Shown piece by piece: positions 45,017 to 57,002 of a DNA stretch of 64,000 bases. Position numbers and translations under genes: made by a program. The notes beneath the pieces were generated by a model that had not been told where the DNA came from, did no database searches, and saw nothing but the letters and a program-made list of their open reading frames with translations. The stretch's first letter is position 1; each line of letters opens with the position of its first letter. Source of the DNA: Mikania micrantha (lineage: Eukaryota > Streptophyta > Magnoliopsida > Asterales > Asteraceae); contig CM018680.1 in assembly GCA_009363875.1 (NCBI GenBank), positions 15,509,608 through 15,573,607 on the forward strand. The letters run 5' to 3'.

Positions 45017-46015
45017 CTGTCACACCACCAAATTCCCACGTGCGGTGTCAGACCGCTGGGTGTGACGTGGCCAAAATCATAGCTCTCGGCCATATATAAC
45101 GACTCTATATGAGTTATACAATCACATAGTTTTGTAAATAAAACCAAGTTTCATTAATTAAGCAACGAAATTGAAAAAAAATGTTTGCAGCAGAAAGTAA
45201 ATGTATCAGACACTACAAAGTTCAAGTTGTCAATGCTAATCATAATAAACACAAGCCTAGTCTAGAGTCTAAATGCATGCAGACTCTCTTGTGCATCACC
45301 AAGTGCGTCCTAGCTCGTGAACATCGGTTACCTGAGAATACATGCAAAAACGTGTCAAAATAAAGTTCCCGAAACTAGACCATATACTGGGTATGTTAAG
45401 TTATTGTTGGATCTACGATCCCGAGTGTATCAGTTCATTTTACCGAAACTAGACCATTGTTTGCCTCCCCGGGTTATCGCGGAACCCAGCAGTAGCTCGA
45501 TATTATACCTGACTTGACCTCCAGTCATAAGTTGTTGTCGAGTGGGGTTGTCAACCCAGTTGTACTACGTAATAACGACTTGTTTGTTACATAACTAACG
45601 GTAAGGATACGTGAGTACTTTGTTGCGATACAGTTACACTCAAAATGTTGTTTTACAACATACCAGTCATACATCTAAAACAGTTGCATAATATTCTCAC
45701 CCCATAGTTTAACAAAACAGTTAAAATGTAAAAGTGAGACTGTAAACTCACCTGAGTTTAGTAGTGCGTTCGTTCCCGTGAACGGTTGCAGTGCGCCTTT
45801 AGCGGTTACTTATATCATACAGGTGTTATTAGTTTGTGTTCACATTCGTGTTGGTCTCACTAGACCGTGTTCGTTTCCAAACAACTCCAAGTTGTTACGT
45901 TGGTCGTGTTGACCATGTTTGACCATGTTGACCGTGTTTGACTTAACGACCCGTTGGTGACGTGTTTAGTTTAAGTGATCGTTCAATGTGCGATTAGTGT
46001 CGGAATCGGGTAATG
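45017..46015 (-). repeat. Gypsy LTR (element A), 3' portion
   Basis: It starts TGTCACACCACC on the plus strand, the outer end of a minus-strand LTR. It shares with the 48878-51833 LTR the CGACCCGTTGGTGA segment and the GTTTGACCATG/GTTGACCGTG repeats (45900-45960). No PBS lies outside it, so it is the 3' LTR side. It is only about 1 kb long and passes without a clear LTR start into an RNase H fragment, implying a deletion. The left flank base group is GTATC. Confidence 0.65.
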
Positions 46016-46059
46016 ACTTTGTTGACTGGAACTACAACTGGTTGAAACCGGAACCGGTT

Positions 46060-46323
46060 TCAGAAAAAACCTTATTTGCGCACCTCTAAGATAGTATGCT
46101 CCGTCAGCCTTTACCTTTAATTGTTTATCCATGCCTTGCAAGGATTCATGAGTGAGGTTTTCGGTCTTCAGAGCTTCCTGTTGTGCGGCTCTGATCTGAT
46201 TGGGTAGCTCTAAGTGAATTATAAGCTGTAGTGCACGTACGCGCTTGGTTGTTTCCTTTCGGCTCAACGCGTCGGCTAGTACGTTAGCTTTCCCAAGGTG
46301 GTATTTGATAGCACAGTCATAAT
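46060..46323 (-). pseudogene. RNase H fragment of Gypsy element A
   Basis: On the minus strand a frame contains YDCAIKYHLGKANVLADALSRKE, the C-terminal RNase H signature of Tekay-like Gypsy elements, followed by the tether to integrase up to DGAYYL. It is truncated on its N side at 46323 by the insertion of element B (LTR start TGTGACAATTC) and on its C side by a deletion. Close relatives of the same segment recur at 55025-55681 and its two repeats. Confidence 0.85.
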
Positions 46324-48368
46324 TGTGACAATTCAAAATATTCAGGTTATAATCACATCTCTGAAATAAAGAGAATGAGTGTAAGCGAAATCATGAAGCG
46401 AGGCTCCGATTTCAAGATACACTAACTCGAAGATAGCGTTAAATAAGATATAAGATATTTTGAACTCTTTAGGTCTTGAGATTATAACCATTGGAAAGAG
46501 CTCGAAAAATCATGAACGTAGGCGAAAACCGTGCGTAAAACGGAGTTCATACGCTCCCGGAAATGCGAAAACAAAATCGAGTCTGACTAAGGCGGTGGAG
46601 GTACGCCAAGAAACCCTTTCCCAGCCTTGGCGGTACGCGAAGGACCCAGCAGACATAAAAATCTGATTTTCTTGATCAGAACTCATTTCTAGTTAATTTT
46701 CTCGATTTTCAGACGAACCAGATCGAATTTTAACCCCCAAATCTAAGTTTTGAAGCCACCAAATCATCAGGATCAAGCTAGGGATTGATTCTACAAGTCC
46801 TGATCATCGTTTTCATCCGAAAAATCAGTCCGAAAGGGTAAAGATTCATTTTCTCCTACTAGTTTGATATTGTATGGATTAGATCTAGATTTTGAGCTTA
46901 ATGCAATGGTTATTGTTGTTGATTATTGCCTAGATGATGGCTAGGAATGGTTAGAAACGAAGAACACGGTATGTTAACGGTTAAATCTTTGTTTTGATCC
47001 GTTATAATGCCCGGTTATCATGAAACTATATCTTAGATTAAAATGGTTTAAACCATTTGAGTGTAACAATGATTGTGATTGTCTTGATCATTTCTTGAAA
47101 TGCTAGGTTAAATCCAAGTGTTTCAAACTAATGACAAGCATAAAGATAATCACCGGAATAACGATTTGATGTTTATGATAACAGTCAGATTAGTACATTG
47201 AGCATGATTATTAAACCCTTTCTAATATCACATTCTCATGTTTCATGATACCTAAATGATCATTAACAAGGATTGACTATTCTAAGCCAGAAATTCATCT
47301 AGGAACTGTTTTAGGGAAATAATTAACAACAATATCTATTTGATTAATCCGGAAATGTCGTGATTAATCCAGTTAGTCATAAACTCCTTAATAGGAGCCT
47401 AAATCATTATAGGTTCCTTGTTTATCGCACTTTGTGCAATATTAACTTAAGGAGGCTGATTAAGTATTAAGATCAGCTTGATGACTTGAACTGTGATTTC
47501 TTGTCATCAAAAGTCAAGGAATATTCCGATAATCCAATTCAAATACAAAGAACTCATAAAACATTAATGAATTGTAGAATTCTCTTCATATTTTGCGTGA
47601 CACTTCAATATCAAAATACTTCAATAACACATGTGAGATTCATAACCCCTTTTCTTTTCTTTTCCTAAAACCACGGGGTGGAACATGTAAACTTTTGACA
47701 ACTCAAAAGTTTTAAACTATTATGGAAGCAAACTATTGAGACAATGCAAATCATCTACATGTTTTGGTTATACAAATACTGAATGATGCTATTCTTATGC
47801 AATATCATTAACTTGATTCGTCAAGCCCCCGGTAGTACTAGTATGGTCCATATGCGGGAAACCGCGAACACAAAAACGCGTGCTCCAAGTGCGGGTTGGA
47901 CACAACACAAACTAGATACACGTGGTGTATCACACAAGGAAAACTATTGCAATAGGTTTGATATTTGCATGTTCATTGGGTTTGTATTTCAATGCATTTA
48001 TTTGATGAGCTTGTTCTATAATTGCTACTCAAGTTTATACAAAACATGTGAATTCAAAATATATGTTTCTCCCTCAACCACGTGTGGGTGATCCAAGTTT
48101 TCTTTACATGTTTCAGGTAATCAGGATCAGGAAATTCAGCTAGGTCAAGATGCTATGAATGTTTAGGGTGACCTAGAAACGAGAAACAAGCTAGATGTTT
48201 TGTAATATTATCATTATGTGTATAATTTAATGTATAATATTGCGTGTGTTTGTGTAAATCCATATAATAACTATGAAACATTAGTAAATCTTGGGTTATT
48301 CTTGAACTATGGCTATGAATTCATTACGTCACGCGCCGTGGATTCTGCACGCGGCGCAGGGTGTGACA
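46324..48368 (+). repeat. 5' LTR of Gypsy element B
   Basis: It starts TGTGACAATTC directly inside the RNase H fragment and ends GGGTGTGACA, followed by a PBS. The 2045-bp LTR carries the GGTACGC motif pair (46590-46640) and is homologous to the solo LTR split at 11894-13521/20354-20609. The base group before it is ATAAT (46319-46323); the matching duplicate should lie beyond the window. Confidence 0.85.
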
Positions 48369-48371
48369 GAG

Positions 48372-48387
48372 TAGTATCAGAGCCATG
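48372..48387 (+). other. Primer binding site of Gypsy element B
   Basis: AGTATCAGAGCCATGG, three bases after the LTR, differs at the first base from TGGTATCAGAGC in its core. Confidence 0.75.
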
Positions 48388-48537
48388 GTTGTATGGAACT
48401 AGGATAAACCCATAATGGAATACCTAGACTACAACCTAAGTGTCCCTTATGTGCAAATATTACATTTAAACTTTCTACATCTTTTTACTCTTAAATTCTT
48501 ATCGTGCTAAATCATTGTTTGTCATTCTTTATCTACA

Positions 48538-48877
48538 ATGGCTGACAACAATGACGAGCGTTTGGCTACCATCATCACTCAACAGATATCACGGGTTTTA
48601 CCAAATATGGTTACTCAACTCCATAATGGACTTAATAACTCATCAAACAATTCTCAAGATCATCCTCACAACAATATCGGTGAAAATTCAAAAACCTTCA
48701 CCTTTAAGCAATTTAATGATGCCAGATCTCGGGTTTTCTCTGGCACGGAAGGTGCGAATGGGTTATTGCAATGGTTTGAATCTATAGAAGATACTCTCGA
48801 TTATACCAACTGCCCGGAAGACCAGAAAGTTAAAATGGCAGCAAGTGCTTTCCAAAAAGAAGCACTTACTTGGTGGA
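48538..48877 (+). pseudogene. Gag N-terminus of Gypsy element B, cut by element C
   Basis: The ATG at 48538 begins MADNNDERLATIITQQISR. The retrotrans_gag domain follows (FKQFNDARSRVFSGTEG ... LLQWFESIEDTL ... AASAFQKEALTWW) and stops abruptly at 48877, where TGTGACACCCC starts the next LTR. The remaining gag and pol of this element should continue past the right edge of the window. Confidence 0.88.
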
Positions 48878-49240
48878 TGTGACACCCCGTAATTTCCAGG
48901 TCAGCTCATTATTTGTTTAAATGTTTATTTAAATGCTTATTATACACGTGGCACTAGAATTAGTTTAATTTAGTGTGACACGTGGCACGACAGTACGAAC
49001 ACCGACACACAACAAGATAATTCGTGGAATTATCGGCAAGCAGCGCACACGTGTCAAAACACACGAACGTTGGTGAACGTCTAGCACATTGTGTAATACA
49101 GCACTCGAAACCTCACGAAACACTCCCACATTGAACTTGGAAGTTCAAACGAGGCCAAATGATGGTTTGGAAGCGTGAAAACGACAACGAACGGATCAAA
49201 TCCATTAAAAAGGGCTTATTGGGCTCTTCAGGGGCCCATC

Positions 49241-49360
49241 GCGGTACGCGGAAGCCCAACAAGGAGCATCGTCGCGGTGCGCGGCCAACATCGTGGGGGT
49301 TGACTCCCGAAATCCGCCGCGGTACGCGGAGAAGAATTGGAAGCCCCACCGCGGTACGCG
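49241..49360 (+). promoter_or_regulatory. Four CGCGGTACGCG motifs upstream of the LTR TATA box
   Basis: GCGGTACGCG (once GCGGTGCGCG) occurs at about 49241, 49274, 49319 and 49351, within 145 bp of the TATA box. The dyad-like, CpG-rich motif also occurs in the family B LTRs, suggesting a shared promoter element. Function is inferred. Confidence 0.6.
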
Positions 49361-49382
49361 AAGCCGCCCAGTCGACAAAATC

Positions 49383-49391
49383 TTTATAAAT
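49383..49391 (+). promoter_or_regulatory. TATA box of the element C LTR
   Basis: TTTATAAAT lies just downstream of the GC-motif cluster and about 500 bp into the LTR. Confidence 0.6.
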
Positions 49392-50172
49392 CCAAGGCAA
49401 ATCATGCCTAGACTACTCTTTCAATCATTTTAACCACTTCTCCACGCCTCACTACGACTGAGCTCGTCTTCTACACCTGTTACAACCATTTTTCCACCAT
49501 TGAAGACCACTTGGAAGCTCTAAGTTAAGAGATTGAAGCTTGTTAACCACCTTGAAGCTCGAAGAATCGCCATCACCTCGCCATTGCTGCGAGTTTTTGC
49601 TGTCCAGAAGACCCACAAGCTGTTCCCCTCATAATTCCAACATCTTTGAAGCTTTGGAAGGTAGTCTTTCACCCCTTGTAGCATAAAACACCCTTTTCTC
49701 GCTATTACACACACATGCACGGCTTGAAACCCACATGCAAGCACCTATGGTGCATGTACACGAGTTTTGTTTCTGGGTTTATTGATTTAAATGAGTTTCT
49801 TGATGATCTATGATGTTGTGATGGTGATTTGTAACGATCCAAGACGTTGTGTATGTATATTTTTACTTAAAATAACGATTCATGATGATATAGATGCATG
49901 CATGTATGATCCATGAGTATGGGGATGATTTTGGATGATTGTAAGTATTTGTTGATGATATTAGAAGGGTTACTCATGACTAGATTTGGTTAAAATGGTT
50001 AAAATGTTGATTTTTGATGAACTTTCTATTTATAGAAGCTTTATGTTGTCAAAAGGGTGTTATGGATGATATGGTGGACATGCATGTATGTGGATTTGCT
50101 GTTAGGATGATAATATGATGATTTGAGTATTTAGAATGGGATTTTGGTGATGAATATGGTCATTTTGACATA

Positions 50173-50657
50173 GTTACTATATTTAGTAACTTTTAGTGAT
50201 GAAATGTTGATAAATGATGAATTTGGTTATGTTGATATGTTTACATGATGCTAAGTAGCCTATTATGATGTTTGGAGATATGAGAATTGGTTTAGAAACG
50301 TTAAAATGGTTATTTCTATGCAAAACTACAAAGTTACTATAATTAGTAACTTTATTTTTACAAAAACCGACTTTTAAAAATTTTGTATGATTTGAGCATG
50401 CTAAATGACTTATTATGTTATAGTATGATGATTAGATGCTAAGTTAGATGGTTTCCGATATCACGTATGCTAAAAATGGAAACCTTCCATTTTAGGAAAC
50501 TTTTGTGTGCTAACATGTTATAAACGACTTATGTGACCTTGTATGATGATGTGTTATGTGTTAACATGATCACGTAGGACTAATGAGCATGCTAGAACTA
50601 TAAAACCGTTATGCTTTGTGAACTTTCCATAAATGGAAACTTACTATAAATAGTAAG
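50173..50657. repeat. Series of short perfect dyads in the LTR
   Basis: GTTACTATATTTAGTAAC (50173-50190), GTTACTATAATTAGTAAC (50333-50350), TTTCCATAAATGGAAA (50624-50639) and CTTACTATAAATAGTAAG (50640-50657) are near-perfect hairpins with similar AT centres. Counterparts sit in the right arm near 62570-63060. Confidence 0.75.
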
Positions 50658-50754
50658 ATGTCCATAGACGCGAGCTGCGCGTTTTGCACACGACGAGCAC
50701 TTACACGATTGCTACACAATTCACAACCGTCACACGGTTCACCAACGGGTCGTT

Positions 50755-50945
50755 GACTTGACACGGTCAACTTCAATCAAACATGGTCAAACATGGTCAA
50801 ACACGGTCGATGTGGACCAACACGAGAAAACACGGACATTGTGGACCGACACGGACAAACATGAACAACCAAGGGTTGTTGGGCACAAACACGAGCACCA
50901 ACACGAACACCAGCACGATCACTTACACAAACTCACGTACGGTAT
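50755..50945 (+). repeat. ACACGGTCAA/ACATGGTCAA tandem repeat in the LTR
   Basis: Repeats of about 10-11 bp pass into CACGA/CACCAACACGA repeats. The corresponding right-arm tract is 62260-62465. Confidence 0.75.
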
Positions 50946-51836
50946 ACGATATAGGTTTCCGGTGACTGACACGCCATTCGAGGAGGAGCTTACGCTTGTT
51001 CGTTTACACGATCACTAAGGTGAGTTTACGGCCCCTCTTTACTCTTTTCAAACGCTTTTAAATAGGGGGAGAATACTAGTTACATCGAGTCAAACATTTA
51101 TTACTGTACAAACATTTTTGGTGTATGCTGGTTTATTGGACAAACATTATGTGTTGAACTCGTAACAAGTCCTCACAAAGACTTACCGTTAATGTACGAA
51201 CAACGTGGTAGGTTTGAATGGATCCATTAGGGAATGAGTAACCCCACGGGGCACTATGTTGACTGGATGTCATAACCCGTGCAAACTCTGACCTAACTTG
51301 CTATGTATACGAGACATTGCGGAGGCAAGGACAAACAAGTCTAGTTCGGTAGTGACGCACTGACACTTGGAGCCTAGGGCTCGGTACTAGCATTTGATAA
51401 ACATCATGACACACTTTTATTACTATATGTATATCAAAACCTGTGAACTCACCAACTATTGTGTTGTGACACCTTTTCTAACTTGTCTTAGCCGTGAATG
51501 CACTTAGAGGATCGAGCATAGGATCCGCATGCATTATTTATGATTTTCTTTCAAACAATATTTATTTTGGGATGTGTATGGTTATCAAAAATCGTAGTGT
51601 CTGTCATTTCAATATCCGCTGTTAAACAATTATATTTCCGCTGCCTTTGTATTAAACATATTATTCCGCTGCAATGATTATATGATTTCCGCTGCAAACT
51701 ATTTTCTAAATTGTATGTCAAACAGTGTTTTGAAATTGCATATAGAGTTGTTCTATATGACCTTGAGCTGTGATTCTGGCCACGTCACACCCGCGTGGAC
51801 TAACACCACGAGTGGGAATTTGGGGGTGTGACAGAC

Positions 51837-51853
51837 TGGTATCAGAACCTTGG
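51837..51853 (+). other. Primer binding site, left arm of element C
   Basis: TGGTATCAGAACCTTGG lies four bases after the LTR. The right arm keeps TGGTATCAGAGC, so this copy has one extra change. Confidence 0.8.
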
Positions 51854-51990
51854 TTATAGGGAACTAGGTTTGCATGTAGTAAACTTAGACTATAGCCACT
51901 GCTCAACTTTAGACACTACACTTAGAACTGGCACATTGATGATGTTATTACTTATGTTAAACTGTTGTTTACTAACTTGAGACTTACAGG

Positions 51991-52722
51991 ATGGCTGACA
52001 ACAATGATGCCAGGAGGAATTCAGACAGACTCCCGACCACTGACGATTTGGCTGCAGAGAGCCGACGACGAGTCCACGACATAGTGGCACAGGTCGATGC
52101 TGAGATGGATAGGCGGGCTCGACACGCGGCACGAGCTTGACATTGGGGATGGCTTCCCACGATGATACAGGAGTGGATTATCGGAGAGAGGGTACCTCCA
52201 TACCGTTATCCCGGCGATACATCTCCAGGTCATCGACTACCGCCGCTTGGGGTGCCATTGAAGCAGGCCTTCGCGGCTCATGTGGAGTGCACACGGCGTG
52301 AGATCTGGAGGAGCGGGGAGCTATCGAACGAGGTCCGCGTTCTTCGAGAGAAGAACGACCGCCTTGAAAGGCATAATGACAGGTTAGAAGCGCAGGTGGA
52401 GACCTTACGTCTCCTGATGTCCCAGCTGATGAGTCAGCACGGACAGATGGTGGATGTCCTGCAGGAGCATGACGGACGCATTACGGAGAATCGGATCGCC
52501 AACGAGGAGACTCAGGCGATGGTCCAAGCTAGCGAGGCCATGCTTAACGCGTGGGCCGAGCAGTTCATAGTTGAGCCACCACCCGAGGACGAACCGCAGT
52601 TCGAGGCCGAGGACCTCGACGAAGGAGATTTTGACGAGGATCCCAACAAGGATCCAGCGGAGGATGATGCTGATGGAGATTCTGATAGTGACATATCACA
52701 TGTCACTATAGATACGGACTAG
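51991..52722 (+). pseudogene. ORF1 (pre-gag coiled-coil protein) of element C, left arm
   Basis: The ATG at 51991 opens a frame broken by TGA at 52138-52140 and then open from 52162 to 52722. The protein has an Arg-rich N-terminus and a strong heptad-like region (residues about 105-150 of the whole: LREKNDRLERHNDRLEAQ, then VETLR). It ends in a very acidic tail (DEPQFEAEDLDEGDFDED). There is no zinc knuckle or capsid domain. An extra coiled-coil ORF ahead of gag is seen in some plant Gypsy elements; its role is unknown to me. The same TGA is present in the right arm. Confidence 0.7.
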
Positions 52723-53000
52723 TTGTATTGTTTATTTTATGTTATGTTTTCTTTTATATTGCCTAAACGAGCAGGATGTGCTCGTACAAACTTATGTTAC
52801 TATCATCTTTTGAAAATCGTTGTACTTCAAAGCTTATATTAATGAGAGTGGTATTTTGATTTATTTATCGCATGATCTGACTAGGGTTGATTGCTGACAT
52901 GACATCTAACATAACATTTGATATGACATCTGACGTGACATATGGCTAACACTCTAACATGTGCTAACTAATACTCTATCCCTTATGTATAGAAAGACAC

Positions 53001-53186
53001 ATGGCGGGAAGAGGACCGTACGCGCGTCCTGCTAGGCGGACCCTGGATGCCGCTGTTATCAAAATGATGGTTGACCGACGGGTCAACAAGGCGATTGCCG
53101 ACTATGAAGCAAGTCGCCAACATAGCGAAACTAGTGGAAACAACAACGGTACTAACAACTTGCCTAACGTGACTAACATAGTGTAG
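53001..53186 (+). pseudogene. Gag N-terminal segment of element C, left arm
   Basis: A 61-codon frame starting MAGRGPYARPARRTLDAAV, ending in TAG. It is basic then Asn/Ser-rich, and probably the beginning of gag, separated from the capsid part by a stop that both arms share. Confidence 0.7.
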
Positions 53187-53239
53187 CTAGCACGATACTA
53201 AAACATGACACTGGTTTCTGACAAACAGGGTCAAACGAC

Positions 53240-55041
53240 AGCAATGGGAAGGGATGTTCCTTTAAGTCCTTCCTGAACTGCCACCCGCACAAATTCAAGG
53301 GCACTGAAGGAAGGAACAGTCGGAATGCTCCGATGGGTGGAGAAGGTGGAATCTGTATTCGCCATGTGCGGATGTGCTGATGAAAACCGGGTGAAATTCC
53401 CAACCGGTACACTGGAAGGGCCAGCTCTCACATGGTGGAATACCCATGTTCAAACATTGGGATTAGATGGTGCTAATTCCATGAGCTAGACTGATTTCGC
53501 CCGACTGCTGCAAGAGGAGTATTGTCCTCGTGATGAGATTAGGAAGCTAGAGGCTGAATTTTGGGTCCTCAAGATGGTGGGCTCTGAGATCGAGCAATAC
53601 TGCACTCGATTTCATGAGTTGTGCAAACTATGCCCGGCAATGGTGACGCCGGAATATAAGAAGATCGAGCATTTCATCAGCGGATTGCCCGAACAAATTC
53701 AGAGCATGGTGACTGCGTCAGACCTCACCACTATCCAACCCCTGATCAGACTGGCCCATAAACTGACTGACCAAGCTGTAGCACAAGAAAAGCTACCCAA
53801 ACGAGGTGAACATCTGAAGCCTCATGAAAGCCATAAGAGGAAGTGGGAACCCAGCCACCACCAATCTCATCAACCCCAACAACAACAGCGATCTGCACCT
53901 GCAAGAGCCTTCACTGCCACCCAACCCGACGACAAGGGAAAGGGTGTGTACCAAGGAAAATACCCTCTATGCAACAGATGTTCTTACCACCACTCTGGCC
54001 AATGCGAGCGATACCGTTGCTTGCGGTGTGGAAGACATGGTCACATGGCCAAAGACTGCAGGTCCAAATTCTTCAGCAACAACAACAACAACCCCAACCA
54101 GAACCAGAACAACAATCAAAAGACTCTCAAGGGGTGTTATTAATGTGGAAAACCGGCGCACATGAGGAGGGATTGCCCTCAGTTGAAGAAGGCCGGAGGA
54201 GGAGCGGCCAAGGGTCGAGCTTTTGTGATTGGCTCGGGGGAAGCCAAGGACGACCCTAACATCGTAACCGGTACGTTTCTTTTAAATAATGTCTCTGCTA
54301 GTATATTATTTGATACCGGTGCCGATAGAAGCTTTATATCTAGTGAGTTTAGTAAGTTACTAGATATTACCCCAACACCACTAGACTATAAGTATACCGT
54401 AGAGTTAGCCGACGGCAAACTGATTGAAACACAACACATCTTTCGAGGATGCGTCATGGTGTTGGCGGGTCACGAACTCGAAATCGATTTGATGCCGGTA
54501 ACTCTCGGGAGCTTCGATGTGGTCGTTGGAATGGATCGGTTATCCGCAAACCAAACTGAGATCGTATGCAACGAGAAGATCGTACGAGTAACGTTGCAGA
54601 ATGGAGAACAGATCTCGATTCAGGGAGAACGACGAGGAGTACCTCTGAATATTATGTCATGCATGAAGGCCAACAAGTACATACAAAAGGGATACACTGT
54701 TGTACTAGCCCTCATTGTAGAACAACCGAAGAAAGAAAGGAAAATTGAGGATATCGACGTAGTCCGTGATTTTCCCGAAGTGTTTCCCGAGGATCTACCT
54801 GGACTACCTCCGAAAAGACAAGTCGAGTTTCAGATAGACCTCACACCAGGAGCAGCACTGATTGCCAAGGCTCCTTACCGATTGGCACCGACGGAGATGT
54901 AAGAACTGTCTAACCAATTGCAGGAACTGTTAGACAAGGGATTTATCAGACCGAGCTTCTCACCTTGGGGAGTACCGGTCTTGTTTGTGAAGAAGAAAGA
55001 CGGGTCATTCCGTATGTGTATCGACTATAGAGAGCTGAACA
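53240..55041 (+). pseudogene. Gag-protease-RT start of Gypsy element C, left arm
   Basis: Capsid motifs (MLRWVEKVESVFAMC, EGPALTWWNTH), two CCHC knuckles (CYHHSGQCERYRCLRCGRHGHMAKDC region and CGKPAHMRRDC) and a retropepsin with LFDTGADRSFIS are present. The RT entry segment (DFPEVFPEDLPGLPPKR, then VLFVKKKDGSFRMCIDYRELNKV) follows. Stops at 53488 and 54140 and another at 54900 are absent from the right arm, so this arm has decayed more since they separated. At about 55042 the sequence flips to opposite-strand RNase H/integrase. Confidence 0.9.
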
Positions 55042-55681
55042 AGGTGGCTAAACACTTACTCAAGTAAGTTGTGATCTCAGCTTTCATGTTCGGCGACCAA
55101 TAGGTTGTCTTCAGATTGTGATACATCTTATCAGAGCCCGGATGTACGGAGTACTGGCTCTTGTGAGTTTCGTCCATCACTACTTCTCTTAATCCTCCGT
55201 AGCGTGGAATCCAAATTCGATCCATTAGATAGTAAGCTCCGTCGTCCTTTGCTTTCATTTTTTTATCCACGCCACGCATGGCTTCTAGAGTGAGATTTTC
55301 TGTTTTCAGAGCTTCTTGTTGTGCAATTCGGATCTGATTTGGTAGTTCAGAATGAATCGTGAGTTGTAAAGGACGTACTTGTTTTGTTGTCTCTTTCCGA
55401 ATCAACGCGTCGGCCACTACGTTTGCTTTACCGGGGTGGTATTTGATAGCGCAATCATAATCGCCGATAAGCTCAACCCATCTTCGCTGTCTCATGTTCA
55501 ACTCTTTCTGGTCGAAAATGTGTTGTAGGCTTTTATGATCGGTAAAGATAGTGCATTTCGTGCCATACAAGTAGTGTCGCCAGATCTTCAAGGCGAATAC
55601 CAAAGCTCCTAACTCAAGGTCATGAGTCGTGTAGTTCTTCTCATGCACCTTCAGTTGTTGTGAAGAAGAAAGACAGGTCAT
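55025..55681 (-). pseudogene. RNase H - integrase zinc-domain fragment, unit 1
   Basis: A 218-codon open frame on the minus strand. It carries the RNase H core from QLKVHEKNYTTHDLELGA through FTDHKSLQHIFDQKELNMRQRRW and YHPGKANVVADALIRKE (usually SRKE). The tether and the HH part of the integrase zinc domain (SVHPGSDKMYH ... SKCL) follow, up to the first Cys. Its first 7 and last 8 codons are read from inverted RT sequence, so the frame start is artificial. RT catalytic and integrase core are missing, so no activity is expected. Confidence 0.85.
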
Positions 55682-56013
55682 TCCGTATGTGTACTAGCCC
55701 TCATTGTAGAACAACCGAAGAAAGAAAGGAAAATTGAGGATATCGACGTAGTCCGTGATTTTCCCGAAGTGTTTCCCGAGGATCTACCTGGACTACCTCC
55801 GAAAAGACAAGTCGAGTTTCAGATAGACCTCACACCATGAGCAGCACTGATTGCCAAGGCTCCTTACCGATTGGCACCGACGGAGATGTAAGAACTGTCT
55901 AACCAGTTGCAGGAACTGTTAGACAAGGGATTTATCAGACCGAGCTTCTCACCTTGGGGAGTACCGGTCTTGTTTGTGAAGAGGAAAGACGGGTCATTCC
56001 GTATGTGTATCGA

Positions 56014-56670
56014 CTATAGAGAGCTGAACAAGGTGGCTAAACACTTACTCAAGTAAGTTGCGATCTCAGCTTTCATGTTCGGCGACCAATAGGTTGTCTT
56101 CAGATTGTGATACATCTTATCAGAGCCCGGATGTACGGAGTACTGGCTCTTGTGAGTTTCGTCCATCACTACTTCTCTTAATCCTCCGTAGCGTGGAATC
56201 CAAATTCGATCCATTAGATAGTAAGCTCCGTCGTCCTTTGCTTTCATTTTTTTATCCACGCCACGCATGGCTTCTAGAGTGAGATTTTCTGTTTTCAGAG
56301 CTTCTTGTTGTGCAATTCGGATCTGATTTGGTAGTTCAGAATGAATCGTGAGTTGTAAAGGACGTACTTGTTTTGTTGTCTCTTTCCGAATCAACGCGTC
56401 GGCCACTACGTTTGCTTTACCGGGGTGGTATTTGATAGCGCAATCATAATCGCCGATAAGCTCAACCCATCTTCGCTGTCTCATGTTCAACTCTTTCTGG
56501 TCGAAAATGTGTTGTAGGCTTTTATGATCGGTAAAGATAGTGCATTTCGTGCCATACAAGTAGTGTCGCCAGATCTTCAAGGCGAATACCAAAGCTCCTA
56601 ACTCAAGGTCATGAGTCGTGTAGTTCTTCTCATGCACCTTCAGTTGTTGTGAAGAAGAAAGACAGGTCAT
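56014..56670 (-). pseudogene. RNase H - integrase zinc-domain fragment, unit 2
   Basis: The same 218-codon frame, shifted by exactly 989 bp, with one residue change near the end (Ala for Thr in KAEITTYL). Open throughout. Confidence 0.85.
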
Positions 56671-57002
56671 TCCGTATGTGTACTAGCCCTCATTGTAGAA
56701 CAACCGAAGAAAGAAAGGAAAATTGAGGATATCGACGTAGTCCGTGATTTTCCCGAAGTGTTTCCCGAGGATCTACCTGGACTACCTCCGAAAAGACAAG
56801 TCGAGTTTCAGATAGACCTCACACCATGAGCAGCACTGATTGCCAAGGCTCCTTACCGATTGGCACCGACGGAGATGTAAGAACTGTCTAACCAGTTGCA
56901 GGAACTGTTAGACAAGGGATTTATCAGACCGAGCTTCTCACCTTGGGGAGTACCGGTCTTGTTTGTGAAGAGGAAAGACGGGTCATTCCGTATGTGTATC
57001 GA

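Larger units (their letters stand above)
48878..51833 (+). repeat. LTR of Gypsy element C, left arm
   Basis: It starts TGTGACACCCC, ends GGGGGTGTGACA and is followed by a PBS; 2956 bp. The U3 is short (TATA box at 49383-49391), so R-U5 is about 2.4 kb. It contains GC-rich CGGTACGC repeats, short AT dyads and a GGTCAAACA-type tandem repeat, all mirrored in the right arm. Confidence 0.92.

Noticed and set aside
56058..56282. 74-codon plus-strand ORF repeated in the array
   Set aside because: Antisense shadow of the RNase H frame; its repetition comes from the 989-bp duplication.
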